NCBI GenBank assembly: GCA_947502495.1
Contig: CANNAC010000001.1
Span: 806,906 to 870,905 of the forward strand
Origin: an uncultured Flavobacteriaceae bacterium
GTDB taxonomy: Bacteria; Bacteroidota; Bacteroidia; Flavobacteriales; Flavobacteriaceae
Length of the DNA stretch: 64,000 nt
Direction: 5' to 3'
Shown here: in pieces, positions 62,796 to 64,000 of the stretch
Layout: every line of letters begins with the position of its first letter
Numbering within the stretch: position 1 is the first letter of the stretch
Made by a program: the position numbers and the translations under genes
Notes under the pieces: generated by a model
The model's database searches: none
What the model was told of the DNA's origin: nothing
Seen by the model: the letters and a program-made list of their open reading frames with translations, nothing else

Positions 62796-64000
62796 TTACT
62801 TAACCGCCTCGTAATTATCATCCCATTCTTTTGCCTTCGGATGGTCGTGAAGCTTTCCTAAAGATTTAGCAACAATCATAGAAACGGTAGCATCTCCTGT
62901 TACATTCACAACCGTTCTACACATATCTAAAGGTCTATCTACTGCAAAAATTAAGGCTAAACCAATAGGCAATAATTCTGCTGGAAAACCTATAGATTCT
63001 AGAACAATAACTAGCATTACCATTCCTGCACTTGGTACAGCAGCACTACCAATAGAAGCTAATAAAGCAGTTGCAATAATAACTAATTGGTTCGTAAACG
63101 TTAATCCTTCAGGCCAAATTACCTGCATAATAAAAACAGCTGCAATACCTTGATATAAACTAGTTCCGTCCATATTTACAGTAGCACCAACTGGTAATAC
63201 AAAACCAGAAACTTCTTTATCTACACCTAAATGCTCTTCCACACGTTCCATGGTTACTGGCAAAGTTGCAGCACTCGAACTGGTAGAAAAAGCCAATAAT
63301 TGCGCTGGAGAAATTTCTTTTAAAAACCATAAAGGCGATTTCTTAACCACAAACTTTATCAGGACTAAATAGAAACCAATCATTAAGGATAAACCTAAGA
63401 CTACACAACCTGCATAGTTTAGAAGTTTTAATAAAATTTCGGTGTCATCAAAGGCTATGATTACGTTTGCCATTAAAGCGAAAACTGCATAAGGCGCAAA
63501 TAACATAATTAAATCCACCATTTTCATTACGACTTCATTGAGAGAATCAAAGAAATCTACTAATGGTTTTGCTTTTTTCTCTGGAATTAATAGTAAACAA
63601 ATACCGACAAATAAAGCAAAGAAAATAATCTGTAGCATCTTTGCTTCTCCTAAAGAAACGAATATATTACTCGGAAAAATATCTACTAAAGCCTGCAATG
63701 GTCCAGCATCATTTTGCGCGGTAGCTTTGGCTAATTTATCGGTAACTCCGGCATCATTTTCATATTTCATTTTGATTTTAGCAATCGTATCTTGCGACAT
63801 TCCAACTCCTGGTTTCACAGTATTTACAATCGTTAATCCAATAATGATAGCAATTAGCGTGGTACCAACATAAATAGCGATGGTTCGTAATCCCATCGAT
63901 TTAATTTTAGAAATATCTTTTAAATCGGAAATCCCTTTAATTAACGAAGCTAGAATTAACGGAACAGCAATTAGCTTTAAAAGGTTAATAAAGATCTTAC
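62796..64000 (-). CDS. Dicarboxylate/amino acid:cation symporter (DAACS), 5' partial
   Basis: The frame continues through the right edge, so the N terminus is missing; an internal ATG at 63896 is not the start. KLIAVPLILASLIKGISDLKD is the DAACS family block before helix 3/4. FSTSSSAATLPVTMERVEEHLG is the serine-rich HP1 signature, GATVNMDGTSLYQG the TM7 NMDGT sodium/substrate motif, and FAVDRPLDMCRTVVNVTGD the TM8 substrate motif. It takes up glutamate/aspartate or C4-dicarboxylates with Na+ or H+. The Arg in DMCRT favours acidic amino acids or dicarboxylates. Confidence 0.92.
   Translation of the reverse strand, partial: KIFINLLKLIAVPLILASLIKGISDLKDISKIKSMGLRTIAIYVGTTLIAIIIGLTIVNTVKPGVGMSQDTIAKIKMKYENDAGVTDKLAKATAQNDAGPLQALVDIFPSNIFVSLGEAKMLQIIFFALFVGICLLLIPEKKAKPLVDFFDSLNEVVMKMVDLIMLFAPYAVFALMANVIIAFDDTEILLKLLNYAGCVVLGLSLMIGFYLVLIKFVVKKSPLWFLKEISPAQLLAFSTSSSAATLPVTMERVEEHLGVDKEVSGFVLPVGATVNMDGTSLYQGIAAVFIMQVIWPEGLTFTNQLVIIATALLASIGSAAVPSAGMVMLVIVLESIGFPAELLPIGLALIFAVDRPLDMCRTVVNVTGDATVSMIVAKSLGKLHDHPKAKEWDDNYEAVK

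Overview
The window is chromosomal DNA of a marine-type Bacteroidota, most likely the family Flavobacteriaceae. The support is low GC content, C-terminal type IX secretion (PorSS) sorting domains, many lipoproteins with Bacteroidota-style signals, promoters of the TTG / TAnnTTTG kind, a fused two-domain 2-oxoacid dehydrogenase E1, and several flavobacterial repeat families. No rRNA, tRNA, CRISPR array, transposase or site-specific recombinase was found.

Layout. 0-25 kb is mostly ordinary chromosome: a secreted vanadium-haloperoxidase-like protein (cut by the window edge), a cold-shock-domain protein, a PLP-dependent dehydratase, topoisomerase III, an SF2 helicase, an unusual cluster of three tiny ORFs (8.39-8.84 kb), a lone ExbD, an S9 peptidase, a fused E1 dehydrogenase, an Fe/2OG oxygenase, an eIF1/SUI1-DUF1835-phosphorylase run, uracil-DNA glycosylase, a YfcC-type carrier and a second S9 peptidase. 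30.4-36.3 kb is a second ordinary block (ABC ATPase, M28 peptidase, DinB protein, macrodomain-like protein, PiT-like permease). 52.8-64 kb is a third: alpha/beta hydrolase, MutS2-type ATPase, DCC thiol oxidoreductase, and an operon-like run of glutathione synthase, rhodanese, N-formylglutamate amidohydrolase and QEGLA-motif protein, ending in a DAACS symporter cut by the window edge.

The two accessory stretches, about 26-30.1 kb and 36.3-51.1 kb, are the notable part. They hold single, mostly unrecognised genes separated by related intergenic elements. At least seven genes are bracketed by short gene-specific inverted arms: 5' GTT-N7-A-TT before the gene and AA-C-N7-AAC after it, with N7 complementary within one unit and different between units. 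This is the geometry of integron gene cassettes and their attC sites (cassette = TT...gene...R''...G). The sites between genes fold into long hairpins whose stems show compensatory changes. No integrase is visible, so this looks like a cassette array lacking its integrase, partly decayed. Cargo includes a ParA-like ATPase, a membrane protein with a PD-(D/E)xK-like motif, a HELLH metallopeptidase-like protein, DUF6338-like and DUF6090-like membrane proteins, a VOC lipoprotein, an amidohydrolase and T9SS cargo. A CBS-pair protein with a HEPN-like RNase motif lies at the array's right edge. Embedded between array sections is a minus-strand sulfur module (DoxX, DsrE-like, DoxD-DoxA fusion).

Operon-like runs: 15324-17454 (+), 44203-45767 (+), 48479-46203 (-), 62644-58397 (-). 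Starts were chosen as ATG where the longest reading frame began at a TTG/GTG inside a probable promoter or upstream of a clear signal peptide. Family assignments come from recognising motifs by eye; no database search was run.
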